Shown here: in pieces, positions 1-7,163 of the stretch | Layout: each line of letters opens with the position of its first letter | How positions within the stretch are numbered: position 1 is the first letter of the stretch | Source of the DNA: a virus | Strand: one strand, 5' to 3' | IMG/VR virus record: IMGVR_UViG_3300010158_000027 | Coordinates: 217,270-281,269 of that record | Length of the DNA stretch: 64,000 bases | Notes under the pieces: generated by a model | Seen by the model: only the letters and a program-made list of their open reading frames with translations | Told to the model about the DNA's origin: nothing | Databases searched by the model: none | Translations under genes and position numbers: made by a program

Positions 1-291
1 TATCGAATCATATTCGGGATCGGTAGTGTAGTTAATGATGTCAATAACTCTAATAGTCTTAGATAAATCTTCACTATATTTAGATGTAAACTCTTGAAAA
101 ATGTCAGCAACCATCAATGGTTTATCCGAAGACGTTTTACCCTTTACGATAAAAAAATTCCTAACGTTTATTACTGAGATTTCAGTTTTGGCGTTAGGAA
201 CGGACTCATTTATTTTTTTCACTATAAGACTTGCAAAAATATTACAAAGGTTTTTGCCGTCTAAAAAGTTATAGTATTCTGTTGTATTCAT
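1..291 (-). CDS. Hypothetical protein, N-terminal part (runs off window)
   Basis: The minus strand is open from an ATG at 291 to the window edge, giving 97 codons without a stop, so the rest of the gene lies outside the window. The product starts MNTTEYYNFLDGKNLCNIF and is a mixed alpha/beta-looking soluble protein with no signal peptide or membrane segment. I do not recognise the family. It is the first gene of a minus-strand block that diverges from the plus-strand genes starting at 593. Confidence 0.7.
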   Translation of the reverse strand, partial: MNTTEYYNFLDGKNLCNIFASLIVKKINESVPNAKTEISVINVRNFFIVKGKTSSDKPLMVADIFQEFTSKYSEDLSKTIRVIDIINYTTDPEYDSI

Positions 292-355
292 TTTTTTTTA
301 ATTGAACATTTATTTTAACAATGTTATGTAAAAAAAAATATAGGTTAAATACTAA

Positions 356-502
356 TTATTTTTTATTGTAATATTTTTCAACAATCTTAGTTACAGCCAC
401 CTTAACAGACTCGTTATTTTGTTGTTGTTGTGTTTGTGTTTGTTGTTGTTGTGTTTGAACTTGTGTTTGTTCGTTAGTTTTGTTTTTGCATCCGCACCCC
501 AT
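356..502 (-). CDS. Small glutamine-rich protein with N-terminal MGCGC
   Basis: This 48-residue frame starts MGCGCKNK, continues with a Gln/Thr-rich tract (Q-runs at about residues 12-28) and ends in a short amphipathic helix with a KK tail. The CGC cluster could bind a metal or be modified, but nothing shows it. It sits 65 bases downstream of the gene at 1-291 on the opposite transcription path from 593. A TATTTATA box lies 34 bases upstream on the same strand. Function unknown. Confidence 0.6.
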   Translation of the reverse strand: MGCGCKNKTNEQTQVQTQQQQTQTQQQQNNESVKVAVTKIVEKYYNKK

Positions 503-535
503 GATTAAATTTTTTAGTAAGTTTATCGTTATGTA

Positions 536-543
536 TATAAATA
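536..543 (-). promoter_or_regulatory. TATTTATA box (minus strand)
   Basis: Read on the minus strand the bases are TATTTATA, 34 bases before the ATG at 502. It is one member of a window-wide, orientation-specific set. Confidence 0.45.
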
Positions 544-580
544 TTTGATAACTATAAAAGAATCATTTGTAAATAGAAAC

Positions 581-588
581 TATTTATA
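581..588 (+). promoter_or_regulatory. TATTTATA box before 593 gene
   Basis: TATTTATA ends 5 bases before the ATG at 593. If it is a -10-type element the transcript would be nearly leaderless. Confidence 0.5.
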
Positions 589-592
589 GATT

Positions 593-1789
593 ATGGGATT
601 AAAAAATAACGTCAGAATGGTTTTAAGAGAGCAAGATGAGGAATGGGTGAGCGTTTCACCTGAAGAGTATATGGACTTGTTAAAGTACGTTAACGGTGAT
701 GGATCGATTATAAACCGACTACCAGACTATAAGGGTAAAAAAATTAAAATTGATGGTGATTTAAATTTAAGTTATAATGGTGACATAACAAATATTGATA
801 GTATTGATTACGTTGATGGAAATTTAGATATATCCAAAACGAATATAACTTATTTCGATAAAAATAAAGTTAAAGGTTGGTTCAGATATTATAGTAGTAG
901 AATGGAGCAAATCGAAAATAAAAAGATTTTAGATAAAAAACTTAAAGTCCTTAATGGGTATCGAGAGAATGGTGAATGGAATGTGGAAGATAATGACGAC
1001 GAGGTATCAAATGAAACGGAAGCTCTCTTTTTACATCTTATGGATATCGGATCTGTGGGTGAATATGAAAACGAAGAAGGGGAAACTGTACCTGAGGATA
1101 AATATTTTATTTGGACTGATAGTAATCATAAATATTATGAATGGCTTGGAGATGAAAATGGCGAAAGCGAATGGTTGGTGATACCGGATGATAAGATAGA
1201 TGATGTTGCTAGAGAATATCTGCAGGATAGGATTGATGAGTCAGGTTATGAAACGTTCAGATCGTATGTTTGGGAAAATAATTTAGACACAGATCGAGTT
1301 GACAAATGGTTATATGACTATTATTCGGATGATATAACAAATAATCCAGAGGAATTCGACATCCCAAAAACCCTTTCACATCAACAAAAAAACTACGTTA
1401 ATATTTATACACAAAAAATAGAAAAACTAAAAATCAGATTAAACGACGAGGAGTTAGACGAAAATCAAGTTGAAGAAATTGAAGATGAAATAACCGACAT
1501 CGAAGAAATTATTGAGGACATAAACGATTCTCCAGAGGGGGATTACGACGAGGCGGCTATTGAGGATGAAATAAATGGGCGAGTTAATGATGTTGGTTCT
1601 GATTTTTTAAGACACCTGAAGGATATGGGTTATGATGATGATTATTTTTTAGAATTCGTTGACATCGATGGTGTTATTACCGATATAATTAATGATGACG
1701 GTTATGGTAATATTTTTAATGGTTATGATGGTAGAGATGATGAATATAAGGTAAACAATAAGTGGTACCACGTAATGAGACAAAATTAA
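593..1789 (+). CDS. Acidic hypothetical protein with packaging-type N-terminus and LRR-like segment
   Basis: A 398-residue, very acidic protein. It starts MGLKNNVRMVLREQDEE, a short basic helix ending in LRE that fits the shared N-terminal peptide seen throughout the window. Residues 35-85 contain a short leucine-rich or beta-solenoid-like run (KIDGDLNLSYNGDI, VDGNLDISKTNI). The middle has an acidic coiled coil (about residues 280-310). There are no catalytic motifs I can name. It is followed after 4 bases by another gene with a packaging-type peptide. I infer a virion or late protein; function unknown. Confidence 0.75.
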   Translation: MGLKNNVRMVLREQDEEWVSVSPEEYMDLLKYVNGDGSIINRLPDYKGKKIKIDGDLNLSYNGDITNIDSIDYVDGNLDISKTNITYFDKNKVKGWFRYYSSRMEQIENKKILDKKLKVLNGYRENGEWNVEDNDDEVSNETEALFLHLMDIGSVGEYENEEGETVPEDKYFIWTDSNHKYYEWLGDENGESEWLVIPDDKIDDVAREYLQDRIDESGYETFRSYVWENNLDTDRVDKWLYDYYSDDITNNPEEFDIPKTLSHQQKNYVNIYTQKIEKLKIRLNDEELDENQVEEIEDEITDIEEIIEDINDSPEGDYDEAAIEDEINGRVNDVGSDFLRHLKDMGYDDDYFLEFVDIDGVITDIINDDGYGNIFNGYDGRDDEYKVNNKWYHVMRQN

Positions 1790-1793
1790 TTTT

Positions 1794-2222
1794 ATGAAGC
1801 AATTAATTAAAAAAATATTAAAAGAGGAATCGTTAAAGCATAATCTTAAACAACAGATTAAAGATTATGGTTGGGTAGATACTTCGCAAATGGTTAATGG
1901 ATCAAAAGAGTTGGCAAAATTGGCATTCAATAATGATCCAATGGGGTTTCTACATATGTTTGATGATTTGGATATGGTTCAGCGTAAGTTATCAGCAAAC
2001 TGGACTTTATTTAAACAAGAAAACGGAAATAATTTAATGTTGTTGGATAAAAAAATTATTTATATATCTTATGGTGATATTTGGTCATTTTTGACATATG
2101 GTTTTGGACTTAGAGATTCCCAAGTTAGGGACGTTATAAAGGTATGGTTGGGTGACGTGTACCATTTAAGGGGAATTACTATAGAGGCGGGATTTGATGA
2201 ATTATTCAGCCATATGCGTTAG
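1794..2222 (+). CDS. ILKEES-family paralog 1 (putative packaged protein)
   Basis: 142 residues starting MKQLIKKILKEESLKHNLKQ. It is the first of four paralogs in this window (others at 17422, 59554 and 60769), which share the motif order ILKEES, DYGW, MVNGSxELAKLAFNNDPM, FLHMFDD and SFL. The N-terminus is a basic amphipathic helix ending in LKE-E/S, like the cleaved capsid-targeting peptides of T4 internal proteins. It starts 4 bases after the preceding stop, so it is probably co-transcribed with it. No known domain; function unknown. Confidence 0.75.
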   Translation: MKQLIKKILKEESLKHNLKQQIKDYGWVDTSQMVNGSKELAKLAFNNDPMGFLHMFDDLDMVQRKLSANWTLFKQENGNNLMLLDKKIIYISYGDIWSFLTYGFGLRDSQVRDVIKVWLGDVYHLRGITIEAGFDELFSHMR

Positions 2223-2281
2223 TTGTGTAATTTAAAAGATTTATAATTTACACCCACAAATAGTTTTACTATAATTTATTA

Positions 2282-3028
2282 ATGAAAACAGATTGGTTAT
2301 TCCAGGAACCTATTGATTTAGAACATAAACAATATGTGCTTTTAGATTATCTACAAAAAATAGATAAAAATTTAAATAATTTAAAACTATATCCACAGTT
2401 CCAAGAGATATCGTTACATCTTGCCAGCATCAATTTATTAATCGAAAAGGGTCAATATCTAACAATGAATAGAGTATTGAAGGATCCCGACGATGAAATA
2501 TTATTATCAGATTTAGTTCCCGTCGATTGTCCACAACTAACCCAAGAAGAAATCATCGAAGTGTATCAGGTATGTAAGTACTCAACAGAAAACTTATCCG
2601 ACTATTTTAATCACGCAAAAGCAATCTGGGATATCGTTAATGATGCGGTAGCAATAGACGCAGCTCAAAACCCAAAAAACATTGAACCAAAACAGGGAAT
2701 TTTCTTTTTAACATATAAAAATAAAACGTACTTCTACGAGTTTATCATTAAATCAATTAAAAGAGGTAGTTTAGAAACCAAGTGTCACATAAAAAGAATA
2801 TGTGAATGTGATAAAGAAACGTTCAGACAAAAGATAAAAACGGTTAAAAACTCATTAATTAAAGATTTAAATGAAGAGTCCGTACACAAGCATTTAATAG
2901 TATTTGCTGTGAACCATAATAACGGTTATCCCCTAAAAGAAACCCTACTACCTATAGTTAAACGAAAAATCATGAATTATATGATACAATCAAAAAATAT
3001 TAGACATCGGAAATTGACAAGTAAGTGA
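2282..3028 (+). CDS. Hypothetical protein, 248 aa
   Basis: Soluble 248-residue protein starting MKTDWLFQEPIDLEHKQYVL, with a mostly helical N-terminal half and a basic C-terminus (KRKIMNYMIQSKNIRHRKL). No catalytic motif, signal peptide or membrane segment is visible. The A-rich upstream sequence and long uninterrupted frame support a real gene. Family not recognised. Confidence 0.65.
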   Translation: MKTDWLFQEPIDLEHKQYVLLDYLQKIDKNLNNLKLYPQFQEISLHLASINLLIEKGQYLTMNRVLKDPDDEILLSDLVPVDCPQLTQEEIIEVYQVCKYSTENLSDYFNHAKAIWDIVNDAVAIDAAQNPKNIEPKQGIFFLTYKNKTYFYEFIIKSIKRGSLETKCHIKRICECDKETFRQKIKTVKNSLIKDLNEESVHKHLIVFAVNHNNGYPLKETLLPIVKRKIMNYMIQSKNIRHRKLTSK

Positions 3029-3056
3029 TAATTTAGTATCATTAAATTAAAAAATT

Positions 3057-3194
3057 ATGGAAAAAATTGATGTATTAGTTTTAGAGCAAATGATTAAAGA
3101 AATCCCCAACGATATGGATTTAGGTAGACAAATCAGAAAGATGGTTTTAAGTATTAAAAATGGGAGTACCGATATTAATAACACACCAAAATAA
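3057..3194 (+). CDS. Small hypothetical protein, 45 aa
   Basis: The frame starts MEKIDVLVLEQMIKEIPND and is preceded by the A-rich leader aaaaaatt that is typical of starts in this window. It is an amphipathic, mostly helical micro-protein. It ends 9 bases before the DUF3310 gene and is probably in the same transcript. Function unknown. Confidence 0.55.
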   Translation: MEKIDVLVLEQMIKEIPNDMDLGRQIRKMVLSIKNGSTDINNTPK

Positions 3195-3203
3195 ATAAAA
3201 GAT

Positions 3204-3422
3204 ATGGAACAAGTAAATCACCCTGACCATTACCGATTTGGTAAGGATAATGAATATGAAGCGATTAAAGTGATTGATGCTTGGGGATTGGGATTCTCAC
3301 TGGGTAATACGGTGAAGTATATCTCAAGAGCTGGTAAGAAAGACCCCACTAAAGAGTTAGAAGATTTAAAGAAAGCTAAATTTTATTTAGAACATCACAT
3401 AAACACATTAGAAAACAAATAA
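3204..3422 (+). CDS. DUF3310 phage protein
   Basis: 72 residues with the DUF3310 signature: NHPDHYRFG at the N-terminus, then EAIKVIDAWGLGFSLGNTVK, YISRAGKKD and KAKFYLEH. The family is widespread in tailed phages of many hosts and often lies near nucleotide-metabolism or replication genes; its biochemical role is not established. Full length for the family. A small acidic gene follows 2 bases downstream. Confidence 0.88.
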   Translation: MEQVNHPDHYRFGKDNEYEAIKVIDAWGLGFSLGNTVKYISRAGKKDPTKELEDLKKAKFYLEHHINTLENK

Positions 3423-3424
3423 AG

Positions 3425-3631
3425 ATGACACTAACGGAGGAACAAAAAAATCAGATACTTAATCTGTATGAAGGATTAAAAAATGACGAACAAACACTTG
3501 GCGAGGTACATGAAATCATTGTGGACTTTTGTCTCGACCAAGACATCGTTGATTTATCAGATGATGAAAACGGGGATATGTACGAGGAGTTTTCAAATAA
3601 CACGTGGGATTATTTAGAGAGCATTAAATAA
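3425..3631 (+). CDS. Small acidic hypothetical protein
   Basis: 68 residues, strongly acidic, starting MTLTEEQKNQILNLYEGLKN. It follows the DUF3310 gene by 2 bases, so they are likely translated from one message. No recognisable domain. Confidence 0.6.
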   Translation: MTLTEEQKNQILNLYEGLKNDEQTLGEVHEIIVDFCLDQDIVDLSDDENGDMYEEFSNNTWDYLESIK

Positions 3632-3643
3632 AAAAATAAAATT

Positions 3644-4006
3644 ATGAGAAAAGATGTAGATAAAACATTAACAGAAATTTCACAAGATATTGTTGAATTG
3701 GTTTTAGGTAATAACAATGATAATAGTTTGGAAGTAGAAAAAGTTAGGGGATATTTGATGGATATTTTTGGTTATGATGCTAATTATAAACTTCACATAC
3801 ACACAGAAATTCCATTTGAATATGAAGAAAATTATACATTATTAAGAGATTTGAATGAAGGTGATGTATTCATTACTAAAGCAAATACGGTTTCAATGTA
3901 TTTAAAATGTGTTGGTGACGATAAACATATATTGAGAAATATAAATAGTTGTGATGAATATGAAGTACCACATGGTAAATTTCCAGTGTTTAAAAAAATT
4001 AATTAA
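3644..4006 (+). CDS. Hypothetical protein, 120 aa
   Basis: 120 residues. The N-terminal half looks helical; the C-terminal half (from about residue 68, LRDLNEGDVFITK, then YLKCVGDDKH) looks like a small beta-barrel of the sort common in Bacteroidota phage hypotheticals. Preceded by an A-rich leader and followed 2 bases later by the next gene. Function unknown. Confidence 0.6.
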   Translation: MRKDVDKTLTEISQDIVELVLGNNNDNSLEVEKVRGYLMDIFGYDANYKLHIHTEIPFEYEENYTLLRDLNEGDVFITKANTVSMYLKCVGDDKHILRNINSCDEYEVPHGKFPVFKKIN

Positions 4007-4008
4007 TT

Positions 4009-4206
4009 ATGAAACATTTTGATGATTTAAAATATATTGATTATGTGATTAGATTCACGAATCAACTTGATAGAACAAATGAATTAATGTTAGTTTGTTT
4101 GAACGTTATGAAAGATGAACCAACATTGACAATACGTGAAGTGATTGAAAAATCATTATTTGGTTTAGATATAGAATTGAATGATTTATTAGTTGAAAAA
4201 TCTTAA
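4009..4206 (+). CDS. Hypothetical protein, 65 aa
   Basis: 65-residue helical protein starting MKHFDDLKYIDYVIRF. Its C-terminal stretch IEKSLFGLDIELNDLL is closely repeated in a 24-codon fragment at 6187-6261, on the far side of the cassette-like block. Function unknown. Confidence 0.55.
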   Translation: MKHFDDLKYIDYVIRFTNQLDRTNELMLVCLNVMKDEPTLTIREVIEKSLFGLDIELNDLLVEKS

Positions 4207-4230
4207 TTTGGAACACAAAAGTAGTATTGC

Positions 4231-4326
4231 TCCTAACAGCTGGGTGTATGAGAAGGTTTGCTTAGATGAACTTTAAAATTACCACTAAACTTGATAGCAA
4301 ACTTTCTTATACACCTTGTTAGCACC
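4231..4326 (+). repeat. attC-like inverted-repeat element, copy 1
   Basis: The element is bounded by CTAAC (4233-4237) and GTTAG and contains an imperfect inverted repeat of 19 bases (4243-4261 against 4297-4315, 17 of 19 pairs). Layout and size match an integron attC recombination site. The R'-like core GTTAGCA matches GTTRRRY only partly. A close copy lies at 31412-31510. Flanking genes look like mobile cassettes. Confidence 0.55.
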
Positions 4327-4350
4327 AGTACGGTGATTTTAATATAAAAC

Positions 4351-4381
4351 TTGATTAATTGGAAAATAAGTAGTATATTTG
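4351..4381 (+). promoter_or_regulatory. Bacteroidota-type promoter
   Basis: TTG at 4351 and TATATTTG at 4374-4381, 23 bases apart start to start. The promoter is part of the duplicated module that also carries the attC-like element; the second copy is at 31532-31562. It should drive the genes from 4396. Confidence 0.75.
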
Positions 4382-4395
4382 TAAAAAATAGAATT

Positions 4396-4548
4396 ATGGA
4401 AAATAAAATGGAGATTATTATTACAGATAAAGAAGGTGTTAGACAAGTATCTTCTTTTTCAGAAAACAAAATTAAACATATAACTGAAACCAATCAATGG
4501 GTAGATGTTATTAAAGAAATACTAAAACATATAAATAATAATGACTGA
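4396..4548 (+). CDS. Small hypothetical cassette protein
   Basis: The ATG at 4396, 15 bases after the -7 element, is the likely start and gives 50 residues (MENKMEIIITDKEGVRQ). An in-frame upstream extension would run through the promoter and is rejected. Overlaps the next gene by 8 bases. Function unknown. Confidence 0.55.
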   Translation: MENKMEIIITDKEGVRQVSSFSENKIKHITETNQWVDVIKEILKHINNND

Positions 4549-4753
4549 TATTAATACTTTCATACCATCATTTGGTAATTTTATGAGTTATTGTAGTGAA
4601 AGTGATATTGAAAAAGATTTATTTAAAGAAATTTTTTTTGAGTTTTTGGATAACCCAAAAAAATACAATAATTCAGAAATAATAAAAAAATATTTATCTG
4701 AAAAATTACCTATTAACTCATATATTCAATTAATCAATAAAATAAATTTATAA
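4541..4753 (+). CDS. Small hypothetical protein, 70 aa
   Basis: 70 residues starting MTDINTFIPSFGNFMSYCS, helical and acidic/aromatic. It overlaps the preceding stop by 8 bases and is followed 3 bases later by the next gene, so it is part of a tight operon behind the promoter at 4351. Function unknown. Confidence 0.55.
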   Translation: MTDINTFIPSFGNFMSYCSESDIEKDLFKEIFFEFLDNPKKYNNSEIIKKYLSEKLPINSYIQLINKINL

Positions 4754-4756
4754 AAT

Positions 4757-5371
4757 ATGGAAAAAAAATTTAAAATACCAGAAAATGGGTTAATACCGTT
4801 TGCTGAACGTGGTCAAACTAAAATAAATACTGATGATTCTTTTGAGGCAGAACTTATTGATATCGATATTAAATGGATTGAAGATTGTTCAGATGAAGAA
4901 GTTGAAGAATTTAAAAATAAAGGGTTTGTTGAGAAAACAAACACCAATTACGATAAAAAGTTAGAAAAACTTAAATTAAAACTTCGTGATTCATTAAATA
5001 AATGTGATGTCAATTATGAAAAAAAACCTTATTTTATTAAAAGTTTAAATTTACCATATAAAACGAAAAATGGTGATTATGAACCTAATATTTACAATCA
5101 CCATTTTAATGATTTATCCTTTTGTAAGGAAATAGTGGATGAGACTGATAGTAGAAATCCAGATGATTGGGTTTATTACCCCATTGGGATGTTTTTAAAC
5201 CATAGAATATTTATGGATATTGAAAGTGAATATTCATACCAAGATATTATTAATTTTTTAGATTGGTTTGAAAATTACCTTAAATCTAACTACAAATTTG
5301 TTGGTGATAAAATTTTATTTGGTAATAAAATAGTTAAAATTGAAGAAGTTTTTAAAGTATGTGTAAACTGA
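4757..5371 (+). CDS. Hypothetical protein, 204 aa
   Basis: 204 residues, soluble, with a charged N-terminal helical stretch (about residues 50-80) and an aromatic-rich C-terminal part (NHRIFMDIESEYSYQDIINF). No known domain recognised. Third gene of the operon behind the cassette promoter. Confidence 0.6.
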   Translation: MEKKFKIPENGLIPFAERGQTKINTDDSFEAELIDIDIKWIEDCSDEEVEEFKNKGFVEKTNTNYDKKLEKLKLKLRDSLNKCDVNYEKKPYFIKSLNLPYKTKNGDYEPNIYNHHFNDLSFCKEIVDETDSRNPDDWVYYPIGMFLNHRIFMDIESEYSYQDIINFLDWFENYLKSNYKFVGDKILFGNKIVKIEEVFKVCVN

Positions 5372-5375
5372 AATT

Positions 5376-5849
5376 ATGGAAAATATATTAAAAAGACTTG
5401 AATATAAAATATTTAAGGAATATGGAAAAATAGTTGGTGTTGTAACCGATTATGTGTGGGATTACAAATCGTATCAGAAAGGTATTACTCAACTTGAACA
5501 TAATGAAACACTCAATAAATTTGTCTTATATTATATGAAAGAATTTAACTTAGATGTGGTTATAACATCTGGAGAAATTTGTACAATATTTGAAAATTTT
5601 GATAATTTTTATTTTATAGGTGAAAACGATGTATATAATTATCAAAGATATAAATCTGATATTAGTAAAGATTTTGAACCATTTTTTTTAATAAAAGAGG
5701 ATGGTAATAATATTGGAGTTGTGATTAAAACCAATTTTAGAATCAAATCACATCATATTATATTAACAAATACTGATGGTTCGAATTATAAAATAATTGA
5801 TGTTTGGAAATTACCAAACATTAAACTAATTGAATGTTTTAAAAACTAA
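5376..5849 (+). CDS. Hypothetical protein, 157 aa
   Basis: 157 residues starting MENILKRLEYKIFKEYGKIV, alternating beta-like segments and an aromatic FDNFYFIGENDVYNY motif. No domain recognised. It follows the previous stop by 4 bases. Confidence 0.6.
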   Translation: MENILKRLEYKIFKEYGKIVGVVTDYVWDYKSYQKGITQLEHNETLNKFVLYYMKEFNLDVVITSGEICTIFENFDNFYFIGENDVYNYQRYKSDISKDFEPFFLIKEDGNNIGVVIKTNFRIKSHHIILTNTDGSNYKIIDVWKLPNIKLIECFKN

Positions 5850-5854
5850 AAAAA

Positions 5855-6190
5855 ATGGAAAAAGAAAATTTAAAAAATGGGGTGTACCTCATAAAAGCGG
5901 ATAGTAAAGATTATAAATTAACAGAAGAACGTGAAAGTAAAATAAATTCACTTGAAATTAGTGGTGAACATAAAGAGTTTTTCAAAAACATCTTCAAAGA
6001 AGAACCAACACCAAAACCATCTGATTTATTAGTTGAACTTGTTGGTCAAAATCCATTTTTAAAAATAAAATCTGTAAAGAATGTTGACACTGGTGAAGAT
6101 ATAACTGAAAGATTTACTAGTAAAGATGTTGATGATGTTAATTGTTTATGGACATTAACTAAAAATTTAAAATGGGTTGACAATTTATGA
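5855..6190 (+). CDS. Hypothetical protein, 111 aa
   Basis: 111 residues starting MEKENLKNGVYLIKADSKDY, soluble, no recognisable domain. Last intact gene of the block that begins with the attC-like element; its stop overlaps the start of a short duplicated fragment. Confidence 0.6.
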   Translation: MEKENLKNGVYLIKADSKDYKLTEERESKINSLEISGEHKEFFKNIFKEEPTPKPSDLLVELVGQNPFLKIKSVKNVDTGEDITERFTSKDVDDVNCLWTLTKNLKWVDNL

Positions 6191-6261
6191 GAACGGAAAC
6201 AGAAATTAGAGAAAAATCGTTGTTTGGTTTAGATATACAATTAGATAATTCATTACTAAAT
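6187..6261 (+). pseudogene. Duplicated 3' fragment of the 4009-4206 gene
   Basis: A 24-codon frame encoding IREKSLFGLDIQLDNSLL, nearly the same as IEKSLFGLDIELNDLL at the end of the gene at 4009-4206. It looks like the remnant of a related gene 3' end stranded on the far side of the inserted block. Probably not functional, though it could be a translated micro-peptide. Confidence 0.4.
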
Positions 6262-6275
6262 TAAAAAAAAAAGAA

Positions 6276-7127
6276 ATGATAGAAACAGGAAAAATAATAA
6301 ATGGGGATTGTGTTGAAGTGATGAAAACATTACCTGAGGGGTCGGTTGATCTAGTTGTGACATCGCCCCCATACGGTGTTGGTATCGCTTACGACACTCA
6401 TGATGATGATGTTGAGTTTGAAGAGTATAAAGTATTTGCAAGAAACTGGTTAACAGAAGCATACAACGTACTAAAAGATGATGGGCGTATTGCATTGAAC
6501 ATTCCGTATGAAACCAATCGTCAGAAAAAGGGGGGACGTATCTTTTTTGTTTCTGAGATGTATCAGATCATGAAAGAGATTGGTTTTGGGTTTTTTGGTA
6601 TCGTTGATTTGGAGGAACAATCACCACATAGATCTAAAACGACAGCTTGGGGATCGTGGATGAGTCCTAGCTCGCCCTATATTTATAACCCGAAGGAGTG
6701 TGTAATATTGGCATACAAAAAACTACACATTAAAAAGGTTAAAGGGGAACCACAATGGAAGGGTACACCAACTGACATTGAGCAGGAGGACGGAACCATA
6801 AAAAAGAAAGTTGTGTATGAAGAAACGGATAAGAAAGAATTTATGGAACTTGTTTTTGGTCAGTGGAATTACTTTGCTGATACTAAATCACTCACCAAGG
6901 CGACATTCTCGATGGACATACCGACGAAAGCAATCAAAATATTGTCCTACAAAAACGATATAATTTTGGACCCATTTGCTGGAAGCGGAACTAGTTTGGT
7001 GGCTGCCGAAATCTTAGGGAGACGATGGTTGGGCATTGAGTTATCACCAAATTATGCTGAAGTGGCAAAAACTCGAGTTGAGTATTTTAAAAATTTACAA
7101 ACAGTAGTTGAAGAAATCCAAGAGTAA
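6276..7127 (+). CDS. Site-specific DNA methyltransferase (N6-adenine or N4-cytosine, beta-type order)
   Basis: 283 residues. Catalytic motif IV TSPPY is at residues 29-33 and the SAM-binding motif DPFAGSGT at about 232-239, the order of beta-group amino methyltransferases. The enzyme would transfer methyl groups from S-adenosylmethionine to the exocyclic amine of A or C in phage DNA. No partner restriction gene is adjacent, so it is an orphan, probably protecting phage DNA from host restriction. The stop lies inside a perfect terminator hairpin. A second, divergent paralog is at 53612. Confidence 0.9.
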   Translation: MIETGKIINGDCVEVMKTLPEGSVDLVVTSPPYGVGIAYDTHDDDVEFEEYKVFARNWLTEAYNVLKDDGRIALNIPYETNRQKKGGRIFFVSEMYQIMKEIGFGFFGIVDLEEQSPHRSKTTAWGSWMSPSSPYIYNPKECVILAYKKLHIKKVKGEPQWKGTPTDIEQEDGTIKKKVVYEETDKKEFMELVFGQWNYFADTKSLTKATFSMDIPTKAIKILSYKNDIILDPFAGSGTSLVAAEILGRRWLGIELSPNYAEVAKTRVEYFKNLQTVVEEIQE

Positions 7128-7141
7128 TCTTGGTTTTTTTG
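7118..7141 (+). terminator. Intrinsic terminator after methyltransferase
   Basis: CCAAGA / TCTTGG stem (7118-7123, 7128-7133), 4-base loop, then seven T. The methyltransferase stop codon lies across the stem and loop. Confidence 0.8.
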
Positions 7142-7151
7142 TTTTTAATGG

Positions 7152-7159
7152 TATTTATA
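7152..7159 (+). promoter_or_regulatory. TATTTATA box before DHH gene
   Basis: TATTTATA ends 5 bases before the ATG at 7164 and follows directly after a terminator, so transcription must restart here. Confidence 0.6.
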
Positions 7160-7163
7160 TGGT

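Noticed and set aside
4233-4493. 86-codon minus-strand frame over the attC-like repeat
   Set aside because: It crosses the inverted repeat and promoter and is the shadow of non-coding sequence.
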